Of a stretch of 64,000 bases of DNA, positions 52,228 through 60,876 are shown piece by piece. The position numbers and the translations under genes were made by a program. Origin of the DNA: UBA1952 sp965200035 (GTDB lineage Bacteria; Bacteroidota; Bacteroidia; Chitinophagales; Chitinophagaceae). The first letter of the stretch is position 1. The number at the start of each line of letters is the position of its first letter. The DNA is taken from the NCBI GenBank assembly GCA_965200035.1, contig OZ241334.1, positions 1,674,001-1,738,000 of the forward strand. The letters run 5' to 3'. The notes under the pieces are model-generated. The model saw only the letters and a program-made list of their open reading frames with translations, searched no databases and had not been told where the DNA came from.

Positions 52228-53601
52228 ATGAATAAATACAAGCAGGTTTATAGCGGGGTGAGCAAGTGGGTGGCAGGTTTTGTGCTGGCCTTTGCAGCAA
52301 TCAGCGGCACAAGCGCTCAGGCACAGACGGCAGGACACAAGTGCGGCATTGATCTTGTGAATGAGCAACTAAAAGCTACCAATCCGGATTTTGATGCGCA
52401 GATAGCGGCTTCACAATTGCAGGCCAGACAACGGACAGATGCTTATCAGGCGGCAGCAACCAATATGCGCGGTACCAAAGCGCCTTATGAGATCAAGGTT
52501 GTTTTTCACATTGTGGTAGATTCTGCACAGTTCCGCCAGATGGGCAGCGCGGCCGGCATTCAGGCACGGGTGATTACCCAGATGAATCAGCTGAATACAG
52601 ACTGGAATGCGCATAATGCAGATAGTGTGAAGATTCCCGCGGCGTTCAAACCGCTGTACGGAAATATGAATGTGCACTTCTCGCTCGCTACCAAAACGCC
52701 AACAGGCGTCAGCACTCCCGGTTATGAGATTGTGATCACTAACAAGAATTCCTTCGACGCACAAACGGGTACAATCGGATCAACCTATGGATTTTCTGAT
52801 GTAAAATATAGCTCTACCGGCGGCGCCAGTGCCTGGGACCCGACCGATTATTACAACGTATGGATCACGAATATGACGCCTGCCGGTATTCTGGGTCTTT
52901 CTACTCCGCCCCGTCGCCCGCCTTATGATGCATTCCCGGTAGCAGAGCAGGGAACGGTAATTCTCTATGGCGCCTTTGGCCGCCGCACCAGCTCCAGCCA
53001 GTATTTTACTTATACGCAAGCGCAGGGCGGACGGACGCTCACGCATGAAACCGGCCACTTTTTCAATCTGTTTCACACCTGGGGCAGCACTGATGATTGC
53101 ACTGATGATGATAACATCAGCGATACGCCGCCTCAGGCTAAAGCTACGCCTAACAATTCACCTGCTTATCCTGTACTGGATGCATGTTCTGGCACAGCGC
53201 CGGGCATTATGTTCATGAACTTCATGGATTATGCGGTAGATTCTGCACAGTCTCTTTTCACCAAAGGGCAAGTGGCTATGAGCGCTGCAGACCTTGAGCC
53301 GGGCGGGCTCCGCCATTCATTGGTACAGACGCCTACCGGTATCGGCAATCAGCCACAGGCTGTAGAAGCGTTCCGCATCTATCCGAATCCGGTACAGCAG
53401 CAATGTGTGGTAGAAGTGGCCTCAAAGCTTGCTACACGCGCTGTAGTTATGGATGTAACAGGACGGGCAGTGCAACAGGTATCGTTGATAAACGGACAGC
53501 AGACACTTGACCTGAGCGCAGTAGCGCCGGGCCTCTATTACATACAAGGCTTCAATAGGGCAGGCCAGCTGATTGCTTCAGGTAAAATCATCAGACAGTA
53601 G
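52228..53601 (+). CDS. Secreted M43-type zinc metalloprotease with T9SS sorting domain
   Basis: 457 residues from ATG 52228 (an ATG at 52201 is possible). Signal peptide ending AISGTSAQAQ. The catalytic site HETGHFFNLFHTWG is the extended HExxHxxGxxH-type of pappalysin-like (M43) proteases, with the later Met-turn region MNFMDYAVDSAQSLFTKGQ. The last 75 residues (FRIYPNPVQQQCVVEVAS ... LYYIQGFNRAGQLIASGKI) are the T9SS type A signal. Likely degrades extracellular or host protein. Alone, ends in a terminator. Confidence 0.93.
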   Translation: MNKYKQVYSGVSKWVAGFVLAFAAISGTSAQAQTAGHKCGIDLVNEQLKATNPDFDAQIAASQLQARQRTDAYQAAATNMRGTKAPYEIKVVFHIVVDSAQFRQMGSAAGIQARVITQMNQLNTDWNAHNADSVKIPAAFKPLYGNMNVHFSLATKTPTGVSTPGYEIVITNKNSFDAQTGTIGSTYGFSDVKYSSTGGASAWDPTDYYNVWITNMTPAGILGLSTPPRRPPYDAFPVAEQGTVILYGAFGRRTSSSQYFTYTQAQGGRTLTHETGHFFNLFHTWGSTDDCTDDDNISDTPPQAKATPNNSPAYPVLDACSGTAPGIMFMNFMDYAVDSAQSLFTKGQVAMSAADLEPGGLRHSLVQTPTGIGNQPQAVEAFRIYPNPVQQQCVVEVASKLATRAVVMDVTGRAVQQVSLINGQQTLDLSAVAPGLYYIQGFNRAGQLIASGKIIRQ

Positions 53602-53623
53602 GATTGGAATTGTCTGTGTTTAC

Positions 53624-53658
53624 AGGCCGGGATACCAATGTGTATTCCGGCCTTTTTT
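53624..53658. terminator. Bidirectional hairpin terminator
   Basis: AGGCCGGGATA and TATTCCGGCCT pair (outer 7 bp perfect), followed by TTTTTTATTT, between convergent genes ending at 53601 and 53667. Confidence 0.85.
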
Positions 53659-53666
53659 ATTTGCGC

Positions 53667-53897
53667 TTAGCGGCTTGCACGCAAGCGGCCGGATTGCTCC
53701 TGCTCGTCCTGTGAAGAAGGATTTGCGCGCTTTTGCAATTCCAGATTCTTTCTCAGAAGATGTTTTATATCGCGCTGGTTCTCGATAATGCGATTGATAT
53801 GAAGTACCCGGCGCAGGGTAAAAGCCAGGATAAGAATGAACAGGAGTGCGGCCAATACGTAGAGGCCAATCAACGGAATATCTGCTATAAGCAACAT
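53667..53897 (-). CDS. Small membrane protein
   Basis: 76 residues from ATG 53897: one TM helix (LIGLYVLAALLFILILAFTL, residues 8-28) followed by a charged helical, Gln/Lys/Glu-rich tail (HINRIIENQRDIKHLLRKNLELQKRAN). Looks like a single-pass protein with a cytoplasmic coiled coil. No family known. Confidence 0.6.
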   Translation of the reverse strand: MLLIADIPLIGLYVLAALLFILILAFTLRRVLHINRIIENQRDIKHLLRKNLELQKRANPSSQDEQEQSGRLRASR

Positions 53898-54146
53898 AAA
53901 AGATACTTTATTGGTTATCAAAGGAGTGGGTAATGCTAATGTCGGCACTTTTTTGAAAATTACTACCGGGTTAAATAACGGACCAGCTCATATTTTTTAT
54001 TGTTTATTGCCGATATAGTTCTGTTTTATAGCTATGCTTTGGTTGGATTGTTCTTCGCTTTTCTATTTAAATCCTGATTCTGTTTATGGCACCTGAAATG
54101 ATGAACCAAAAAAGCCATAAATCTACATTTTGCTTGGGCAATTCAT

Positions 54147-54168
54147 AAAATTAGTCTTAGCTAATTTT
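54147..54168. promoter_or_regulatory. DtxR/MntR-type operator candidate
   Basis: AAAATTAG (54147-54154) and CTAATTTT (54161-54168) form a perfect 8-bp inverted repeat around TCTTAG, 17 bp before the -7 element of the TonB receptor gene. DtxR-family operators share this TTAG...CTAA half-site layout, and a DtxR-family gene follows the receptor, so self-controlled metal regulation is a natural reading. Confidence 0.6.
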
Positions 54169-54184
54169 CATAAATAAATAAACC

Positions 54185-54192
54185 TATTTTTG
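54185..54192 (+). promoter_or_regulatory. Bacteroidota -7 promoter element for TonB receptor
   Basis: TATTTTTG matches TAnnTTTG, 18 bp before the ATG at 54211. The operator-like palindrome sits just upstream where the -33 region would be. Confidence 0.6.
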
Positions 54193-54210
54193 TCTTGCTA
54201 AAAATGCCGG

Positions 54211-56247
54211 ATGAAATACGCGTTATACTCATTGATCCTTTTTTCTTTTTCTACAGCGGATGCGCAGAAACAACTATCACTGAAAGATTCTACTTCCATA
54301 AAGGACGTGGTAGTGACTGGTACAATGAAAGAGGTCAGTCGCTCGGAAAGCCCGGTACCCGTGGAGATCATCACACCCAAGCTGTTTCGCAAAAACCCTA
54401 CGCCAAGCCTTTTTGAAGCGGTAGGGCTCATCAATGGAGTGCAGCCGCAGATCAACTGCAACGTGTGCAATACCGGCGATATTCATATCAATGGCATGGA
54501 AGGTCCGTACACGCTGATCCTGATAGATGGTATGCCGATTGTGAGTAGTCTGGCTACGGTGTATGGGCTGAGCGGTATCCCCACCAGCATTGTAGAGCGG
54601 ATAGAAGTGGTAAAGGGTCCGGCTTCTTCTCTGTATGGATCCGAAGCGATGGGTGGCATTATCAATGTAATTACCAAATACCCCTACCGCGCACCGAAGC
54701 TGAGCATAGATGTATTCGGCACAAGCTGGCAGGAGTACAGTGCGGATGTGGCCGGTAAGCTGCGCATCGGGAAGGCGCAAAGCCTGCTAGGCGTTAATTA
54801 TTTCAACTATCAGAAACCCATAGACCGTAATGGTGATGGTTTCACCGATGTGACGCTGCAGCACCGCATTTCTGTATTCAACAAATGGAGTTTGGCGAGA
54901 AGAGATAACCGGATTGCCAGCCTGGCACTGCGGTATGTATATGAAGACCGCTGGGGCGGACAAATGGGCTGGGGCAAACAATGGCGCGGCACAGACAGCA
55001 TTTACGGAGAAAGCATCTATACAAAGCGCTATGAAGCTATAGGCATGTATCAGTTGCCGCTAAAGGAAAAGATCATGCTGCAACTCTCTTACAACTGGCA
55101 CGACCAGAATTCTTACTATGGCACTATTCCTTACATGGCACGGCAGGAGGTTGGCTTTGCACAGGCGTATTGGGATAAGCAGTTTGGTAAAAAGCACAAT
55201 TTTCTTCTGGGCGCTTCTTATCGCTACACATATTATGATGATAATACTCCGGGCACGGCCAATGCAGACACAGCGCATCCTGCTAATGAGCCGGTAAAGA
55301 CACCATTGCCGGGAGCATTCATACAGGATGAATGGGAGATCTCGCCGAAACACAAGCTGCTGGCGGGCTATCGCTACGATTATGACCGCAACCACGGCAA
55401 TATTCATTCACCACGCATTGCCTGGAAATATGCTCAGGATGACAACCATATTCTGCGCGCATCTTTTGGTACAGGTTTTCGGGTGGTCAACCTTTTTACA
55501 GAAGATCATGCTGCGCTTACGGGCGCTCGCCAGGTAGTGATCGCGGAAGCGCTAAAGCCGGAGCGCTCTTACAATGGCAACCTGAATTATGTCTATCGCG
55601 TGCAGGCATTGCATACGCTGATCAATCTGGATGCTACCGCCTTCTATTCTTATTTTACCAACAAGATCACAGGTGATTTTGACACAGACCCTAATAAAAT
55701 TATTTATAGAAATCTGAATGGCCATGCCGTATCAAGAGGCATATCGCTGAATGCAGATATGAGCTTTCATTTTCCGCTGAAAGCGATGCTCGGCGCCACT
55801 TACATGGATGTGTACCAAATGGAGGAAGGCGCAGATGGCATAGAGCGAAAAAAAGTACAGCTTCATGCGCCGCACTGGTCGGGCAATTTTATCCTGTCTT
55901 ACGTGCTGCACCGGCGCTACACGATTGATCTTACCGGAAAGGTGAACGGACCTATGCGCCTGCCTGTAGTGCCCAATGATTACCGGCCGGAATACTCGCC
56001 CTGGTACTGCATAGCCAATGTGCAGCTTACTTATCGCTGCGGCAGCAATATGGAATTGTATGGAGGCGTCAAAAACCTGCTGAACTTTATACCCGCAGAC
56101 CCGATCCTTCGCGCCAATGATCCGTTTGATAAACAGGTGAATGATGCGGTGAACAATCCGAATGGTTACACGTTCGATCCTTCCTACAATTATGCCTCTC
56201 TACAGGGAATGCGCTTTTTTCTGGGCTTACGTTTCAGCATGAAGTAA
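54211..56247 (+). CDS. TonB-dependent outer-membrane receptor (metal-type)
   Basis: 678 residues. Signal peptide MKYALYSLILFSFSTADAQ, then the plug domain (SIKDVVVTGTMKEVSRSESP, VERIEVVKGPASSLYGSEAMGGIINVITK) and the 22-strand barrel with aromatic C-terminus (FFLGLRFSMK). The plug contains a Cys pair NCNVCNTGDIHINGMEG, as in some metal-transport receptors. It imports a metal or metal-siderophore across the outer membrane. The DtxR/MntR-type gene follows 33 bp later; regulation by that protein through the palindrome at 54147 is inferred. Confidence 0.92.
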   Translation: MKYALYSLILFSFSTADAQKQLSLKDSTSIKDVVVTGTMKEVSRSESPVPVEIITPKLFRKNPTPSLFEAVGLINGVQPQINCNVCNTGDIHINGMEGPYTLILIDGMPIVSSLATVYGLSGIPTSIVERIEVVKGPASSLYGSEAMGGIINVITKYPYRAPKLSIDVFGTSWQEYSADVAGKLRIGKAQSLLGVNYFNYQKPIDRNGDGFTDVTLQHRISVFNKWSLARRDNRIASLALRYVYEDRWGGQMGWGKQWRGTDSIYGESIYTKRYEAIGMYQLPLKEKIMLQLSYNWHDQNSYYGTIPYMARQEVGFAQAYWDKQFGKKHNFLLGASYRYTYYDDNTPGTANADTAHPANEPVKTPLPGAFIQDEWEISPKHKLLAGYRYDYDRNHGNIHSPRIAWKYAQDDNHILRASFGTGFRVVNLFTEDHAALTGARQVVIAEALKPERSYNGNLNYVYRVQALHTLINLDATAFYSYFTNKITGDFDTDPNKIIYRNLNGHAVSRGISLNADMSFHFPLKAMLGATYMDVYQMEEGADGIERKKVQLHAPHWSGNFILSYVLHRRYTIDLTGKVNGPMRLPVVPNDYRPEYSPWYCIANVQLTYRCGSNMELYGGVKNLLNFIPADPILRANDPFDKQVNDAVNNPNGYTFDPSYNYASLQGMRFFLGLRFSMK

Positions 56248-56280
56248 TCAGCTTACCTGATGATTTCCTTTCTTTGCAGG

Positions 56281-56931
56281 ATGCACTCGCTTTCTGAAGA
56301 AAATTATCTCAAAGCTATTTTCAATCTATCTGCGGAAGATGGCAAGGTAACGCCTACCTCTATTGCAGAGACCTTGGGCAATAATCCGGCTTCTGTGATT
56401 GATATGATCCGCAAGCTGAGCGAGAAAGAATTGATTGAATATAACAAGCGAAGCGGCGCCAGCCTTACCTCACAGGGCCGGAAAGCAGCTGTTTCTATTG
56501 TACGCAAGCACCGTTTATGGGAGGTTTTTCTGAAAGAAAAGCTGAGCTATACCTGGGATGAAATACATGATATTGCCGAGCAGCTCGAGCACATCAAGCA
56601 TCCGGACCTTGCTGATCGTCTGGATCAGTTTCTGGGCTTCCCGCAGTACGACCCGCACGGCGATCCTATACCACAGGCCAATGGCAAGATGGCCAAGGCC
56701 TTTCGCACTACCCTTGCCGATGTGGATGAAGGCAAGACCTGCCAGGTATTTGCGGTGAAGGATACCAGTTCTTCCTTTCTTCAATATTTACAGAAACTGG
56801 GCATCAGCATTGGCACGAAGATCCGGCTGGTTGAGAAAATCGCTTTTGATGAATCGATGATTATTGCGATTGAAAAAGTAGCGCCGGTTACTGTTTCACG
56901 CAAGTTCGCATCTTTCGTGCTGGTAGGATAG
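56281..56931 (+). CDS. DtxR-family metal-dependent regulator (MntR/IdeR-like)
   Basis: 216 residues from ATG 56281. N-terminal winged helix MHSLSEENYLKAIFNL, PTSIAETLGNNPASVIDMIRKL; helical dimerisation domain with metal-ligand candidates (HRLWEVFLKEKLSYTWDEIHDIAEQLEHI); C-terminal FeoA/SH3-like domain (AVKDTSSSFLQYLQKLGISIG). With Fe or Mn bound it would repress metal uptake. Located just after the TonB receptor it likely controls. Iron or manganese specificity cannot be decided. Confidence 0.93.
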   Translation: MHSLSEENYLKAIFNLSAEDGKVTPTSIAETLGNNPASVIDMIRKLSEKELIEYNKRSGASLTSQGRKAAVSIVRKHRLWEVFLKEKLSYTWDEIHDIAEQLEHIKHPDLADRLDQFLGFPQYDPHGDPIPQANGKMAKAFRTTLADVDEGKTCQVFAVKDTSSSFLQYLQKLGISIGTKIRLVEKIAFDESMIIAIEKVAPVTVSRKFASFVLVG

Positions 56932-57662
56932 GGATTTCGCCTATCGCCACTCAGACTTCATTGTACCTACAGCAAGATTTGGCAAGCCACTCTTGTTCCT
57001 GCCAGGTCATTTACGATCTGTAACATGAGATGCGGCTTTATGCCTTGTAATGCCGTTTTGGAGTATTGCAGAAATCCGGACATTTTATCCATTTTATGAT
57101 GAAAAGGGGAAAGATTTTATGTGATAAAAATCATTATATAAATTGAATTTCATCTTTCATAAATTAAAAATGTGCTCCTGTCTATTCACCCATTTTTATT
57201 CCAACTTTTCGCCCTTCTTTTGCTAAACAGATGACAACCTATTATTTGTCCATGGCTAATCGGCTATATCACAATTGAGTTAAACAGTAGTAGCACTACG
57301 TTGTCGCAAAAAGTTTTAATTAATAAAATACTACACCGTATTGACCAATCAAAAAAGTAAAATGCTTATGAAACAAGACTTAAAATCCAAATTCAGTCCC
57401 TGCAGCAATAACCAGCACAGATTGTTACACTCTTTTTCTGCAAGATCAGGATACGATAGACGAAAACATGATTTTGTAGGCATATTTTTTCTTACAAATG
57501 AAATAATAACCCAGTGAACGAAATACGATACCCGGTGAAATGCCTTTATGTATAACGGCATTTGTCCTTAAAACAAATAATATTTTTAAATTTTATAACT
57601 CAGAGAGCTATATAATATGTGTGGCTGCCTGCTTTAATCAATAACATTTTAATAATAAAAAT
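56932..57662. other. AT-rich intergenic stretch
   Basis: A 731-bp gap after the regulator. No gene is supported; it is AT-rich. A small stem-loop AAATGCC (57538-57544) / GGCATTT (57557-57563) lies in it without a T-run. Confidence 0.45.
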
Positions 57663-58145
57663 ATGGTACAGATGAATAAAATGCATCAACTGGAAAATTA
57701 CCAGCGCCAAATAAATCAGCTCGACCAACAGATCCGTAGCCTGCAGGCCGACTGTCAGCAAATTGCTATGCAGCAGGCGAGGCTGCGGGAGCAACTTAGT
57801 GTGGCGATGTATCAAATGCAGACAGGCGATCTGCCATACAGCAACCATCCGCCTATTGATGATGATGAAAGCGCCTTTCTGGTAAGTCTGATCCGCGCTA
57901 CAGGTCATGCAATGCCGGTGCGTGACTTGGTAACGATCATCCGTGAAAAACATCCTGATTTTATTCCGCTGCAGATCATCGGTGTCAATGGATTTATACA
58001 GCGCAAGCTCGCCAAAGCCTGCCAGCAGGGGCACCTGGCTTCTGTAGATGAATCACATGATCTTACCCGGTTTTACCTGCTTCCGGAATGGCGCAATGAG
58101 CATGGTGAACTGCTCAGTGGATTTCAGCACCAGCAGATGTACTAG
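57663..58145 (+). CDS. Coiled-coil plus winged-helix-like hypothetical protein
   Basis: 160 residues. N-terminal 50 residues are a Gln-rich coiled coil (QLENYQRQINQLDQQIRSLQ). The C-terminal part (AMPVRDLVTIIREKHPDFIP ... KACQQGHLASVDES) resembles a winged-helix domain (HTH with a final beta hairpin). No family recognised; a DNA- or protein-binding role is possible. Stands alone after the long AT-rich gap. Confidence 0.7.
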   Translation: MVQMNKMHQLENYQRQINQLDQQIRSLQADCQQIAMQQARLREQLSVAMYQMQTGDLPYSNHPPIDDDESAFLVSLIRATGHAMPVRDLVTIIREKHPDFIPLQIIGVNGFIQRKLAKACQQGHLASVDESHDLTRFYLLPEWRNEHGELLSGFQHQQMY

Positions 58146-58253
58146 TGCGAACTTTCTTCTGATTTTTGATTGGCGATGATCTTTACCCTTTCGCTGCTTA
58201 AAAGAAGAATTTTCTCCGGGATGCAGGCATTGCATCCTATATAAACCTATACC

Positions 58254-58607
58254 CTACGCGTGATACACGCGTGATGCTATGATGTGGCCATCCTTTATTT
58301 CGAGCACTTCTGCTACTGCCATATCCGGCTCACCATCTACTTGTCTGACGTATTCCATAAACACGCGCTCAGCATCTGCAGTAAGCGCAATCTGCTTGTA
58401 ATGCAGTGTAGGTAATCTTTGCAGGGCATCTGCCCACCAGATGCGCATAGCCTGTTTTCCTCTTATATAGCCTTCTGTTTCCGGCCGGCGAATCCTCAAT
58501 TTCGGGCTGTAATGCACGGCCTGCTCATCATAAAGCGCCAACAGGCTTTCCAGATCATGTGCATTGAATGCGGCCAGCCACCGCTCAGCTATTTCTTTGG
58601 TATGCAT
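58254..58607 (-). CDS. SnoaL-like / NTF2-fold protein
   Basis: 117 residues of the NTF2-like cone fold: AERWLAAFNAHDLESLLALYDEQAVHYSP and MRIWWADALQRLPTLHYKQI are typical for SnoaL-like domains, which may be enzymes or ligand-binding proteins. No catalytic residue can be picked. Follows the lipoprotein gene 58635-59060 on the same strand by 27 bp, likely one unit. Confidence 0.85.
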   Translation of the reverse strand: MHTKEIAERWLAAFNAHDLESLLALYDEQAVHYSPKLRIRRPETEGYIRGKQAMRIWWADALQRLPTLHYKQIALTADAERVFMEYVRQVDGEPDMAVAEVLEIKDGHIIASRVYHA

Positions 58608-58634
58608 TTTATTATGGGCTTAATTGCCGCAAAG

Positions 58635-59060
58635 CTACCGGATCACTACTTCATTTCTACCGCTAACCTTGCTGATGTGGCAGCAGTCTGCACTGATTGT
58701 GTACAACTCTTCCACAATCCGCTGGTTATTTTTAATTCCTACGAACTGAAACCGGTCGGTTCTGTTCTGTAATTTCTTGCGATAGCTATCGTCAAGTACG
58801 GTATAATGGCCCATGCCGGCACCGTTGGCTTCAAGGTGAATGGTTTCTCCGGTACTTACATTTATAGTATAGGCGTCGTCGAGCAGAATAGGGCTCGTAT
58901 TTGTATCCGTTACATACACAGAAATACTGGTAAACATCATGGTGCAAGCCACATTATCAGGACAAGCGGCTGCCCTTTTTGCTGTATTGCACGCTGTTTG
59001 CAGCATACAGGTGATAATGATGAGTGTGGCTATTTGTACCTTTTTGTAAGCGGCTTTCAT
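58635..59060 (-). CDS. Hypothetical lipoprotein
   Basis: 141 residues from ATG 59060. Signal peptide MKAAYKKVQIATLIIITCML with lipobox LQTAC (Cys24). Mature part is small and beta-rich with several Cys (AACPDNVACTMMF, ADCCHISK). No family recognised. It precedes the SnoaL-like gene by 27 bp, same strand. Confidence 0.7.
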   Translation of the reverse strand: MKAAYKKVQIATLIIITCMLQTACNTAKRAAACPDNVACTMMFTSISVYVTDTNTSPILLDDAYTINVSTGETIHLEANGAGMGHYTVLDDSYRKKLQNRTDRFQFVGIKNNQRIVEELYTISADCCHISKVSGRNEVVIR

Positions 59061-59294
59061 GATGCTTTGTAGAATGCTTTGTTTGTCTTCCTGTTTCTTA
59101 AGCTTCAATAATCCTGCCACTGGCCGGCCTGCTTGTTTCATTCGAATGGCGATGAATGCTTTAAGAATGTGTATTTGTTGTTGAAAAGAATTGCGCATTT
59201 TAAGCGCATTTCACACCTAAATAATTTGGATATTTCGCTTTCTCTGCTAATTTTGTTGGCGTTAACACAAATTCAATACATAAAACACAGAACT

Positions 59295-59714
59295 GTGGCG
59301 TACGACAACAAAAATTTTGGCGGAGAAAGAGACAACCGTAACAACGAAAGCCTTTACAGCAAGCGCATTAAAGCCGGCAAGCGCCGTACTTATTTCTTTG
59401 ACGTAAGAGCTACACGCGGTAATGATTATTTCATCACCATTACAGAAAGCAAAAAGCGCTTTGATGACAATGGCTATGACCGTCATAAGATGTTTTTGTA
59501 CAAGGAGGATTTTAATAAGTTCCTTGCCGGCCTTACTGAAACCATTGGCTATGTAAAGACCGATCTGATGCCTGATTTTGATTTTGATGCATTCAACCAT
59601 GACCAGGATGAAGAAGGTATGAGCCATGAGCAGGAAGCAACGGTTGCTGCAATTGCAGAAGCCCCGCTTACGGTAGCTGAAGATGCAGGCAATGTAGATG
59701 ACTGGAAGATCTGA
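59295..59714 (+). CDS. DUF3276 (PUR-alpha-like) nucleic-acid-binding protein
   Basis: 139 residues. A GTG at 59295 (MAYDNKNFGGERDNRNNESL) gives the standard N-terminus of the family; an upstream extension would be atypical. The PUR-type repeat YSKRIKAGKRRTYFFDVRAT, DYFITITESKKRF and HKMFLYKEDFNKFLAGL is diagnostic. These small proteins bind single-stranded nucleic acid and are near-universal in Bacteroidota; role unknown. Acidic tail of about 45 residues. Terminator follows. Confidence 0.93.
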   Translation: MAYDNKNFGGERDNRNNESLYSKRIKAGKRRTYFFDVRATRGNDYFITITESKKRFDDNGYDRHKMFLYKEDFNKFLAGLTETIGYVKTDLMPDFDFDAFNHDQDEEGMSHEQEATVAAIAEAPLTVAEDAGNVDDWKI

Positions 59715-59733
59715 TCCATTCTTACTTTTTATA

Positions 59734-59767
59734 AAAAGCCGTTGTAGATACTACAGCGGCTTTTCTA
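59734..59767. terminator. Bidirectional hairpin terminator
   Basis: AAAAGCCGTTGTAG (59734-59747) pairs with CTACAGCGGCTTTT (59751-59764), between convergent DUF3276 and DUF72 genes. Confidence 0.88.
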
Positions 59768-59768
59768 T

Positions 59769-60491
59769 TTATTCTGCAGCCAGCATAGTCCTGATCTGTT
59801 TTGCATTTTCGATCGCCTCACCATACCAGGTATTGTTGAAGTACACAAAAATCGCTTCCGGCGCGTGCGCTTTTACCTGATCTGCCCACCATTGCAGCGC
59901 TTCTAGCTCATAGCCCGATTTGTAGAGGACAGGCTTGCCATGAAAGCGCAGGTAATTGGCTTTTTCACTGGGCACAAAAATGTCTTCGAAGTCCGGCAGG
60001 CTGATATTGCAAAATACAAGACCAGCCTTTTGGAATGCCTGATATACATCTTCCCGCCACCAGCTGATGTCCCGAAATTCTATTGTGTGCAGCAAGCCGC
60101 GCTCACCTAATGTCAGGATGCGCGCCAACATTTCTTCACTGTATTTTACAGATGCGGGAAACTGGTAGAGAATTCCTTTTACTTTTTCCTGCAACGCATT
60201 GCCGACGATGTCATAAAACTGATTCATCTCTTCATCCACGTCTTTCATGCGGCGCAGATGAGTAAAGAGTTTATTGGCCTTCACCGTAAATGCAAAATCC
60301 TCCGGCGTTTCACGATACCATTTTTGCAATGACTTTAAGGTTGGCGCTTTATAGAAAGTGCTGTTGATCTCTATACTGTTGAAGTGCTCAGCGTAGTAAG
60401 GCAGCCATTTGGATGAGGACAGCCCTGCAGGATAAAAATGATCTTTCCATTCGCGGTAATAATAGCCGGAGCAGCCGATGTATGTTTTCAT
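59769..60491 (-). CDS. DUF72 domain protein (YecE-like)
   Basis: 240 residues, TIM-barrel-like DUF72: N-terminal MKTYIGCSGYYYREWKDHFY, HFNSIEINSTFYKAP, the strand ILYQFPASVKYSEEML and ANYLRFHGKPVLY are conserved in the family. Enzymatic activity is unknown. The 114-aa gene and the DnaJ-like gene lie upstream on the same strand, 40 bp away. Confidence 0.92.
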   Translation of the reverse strand: MKTYIGCSGYYYREWKDHFYPAGLSSSKWLPYYAEHFNSIEINSTFYKAPTLKSLQKWYRETPEDFAFTVKANKLFTHLRRMKDVDEEMNQFYDIVGNALQEKVKGILYQFPASVKYSEEMLARILTLGERGLLHTIEFRDISWWREDVYQAFQKAGLVFCNISLPDFEDIFVPSEKANYLRFHGKPVLYKSGYELEALQWWADQVKAHAPEAIFVYFNNTWYGEAIENAKQIRTMLAAE

Positions 60492-60531
60492 GATATTGGG
60501 GGTCTTCGATCACTGACTAATCCTGTATATG

Positions 60532-60876
60532 CTAACCGTTTTTTCGTAAAAAATAAAGCTGGGCATGTGCCACGCGGTCATTGCGCGAATTTCCATTTAC
60601 CAGCAGCAGATAACTGCCCAGATCAGATAGCTGCCAGTCGGTCTGTACACCATAGCTGCTCTGTATATATACCTTGCGGAAGTGCTGAGGAATGTTGATG
60701 TGCATGGTGCAGCAGACCTCAAATGTGCGGGTCAGCGCTTCTTCAAAATCATGGTCTGAATGGTAGCCCATTTCTTCCATGAGCTCGCTAGCCAGGTGGC
60801 GCAATGGAATGCGTATGAATGCACGCAGCGTTTCTTCCTCCAGGTAATCATCGAGTGGTTCCCATTTTTTAAGCAT
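60532..60876 (-). CDS. Hypothetical protein overlapping the DnaJ-like gene
   Basis: 114 residues, soluble, alpha-helical N-terminus (LEEETLRAFIRIPLRHLASELMEE) then beta strands. Its start overlaps the end of the DnaJ-like gene by 8 bp, so it is translated together with it and may be a partner, in the way CbpM modulates CbpA in E. coli, but I see no CbpM similarity. Family unknown. Confidence 0.68.
   Translation of the reverse strand: MLKKWEPLDDYLEEETLRAFIRIPLRHLASELMEEMGYHSDHDFEEALTRTFEVCCTMHINIPQHFRKVYIQSSYGVQTDWQLSDLGSYLLLVNGNSRNDRVAHAQLYFLRKNG

Noticed and set aside
57349..57561. A 70-codon minus-strand frame in the AT-rich gap
   Set aside because: No start context or domain; AT-rich chance frame.
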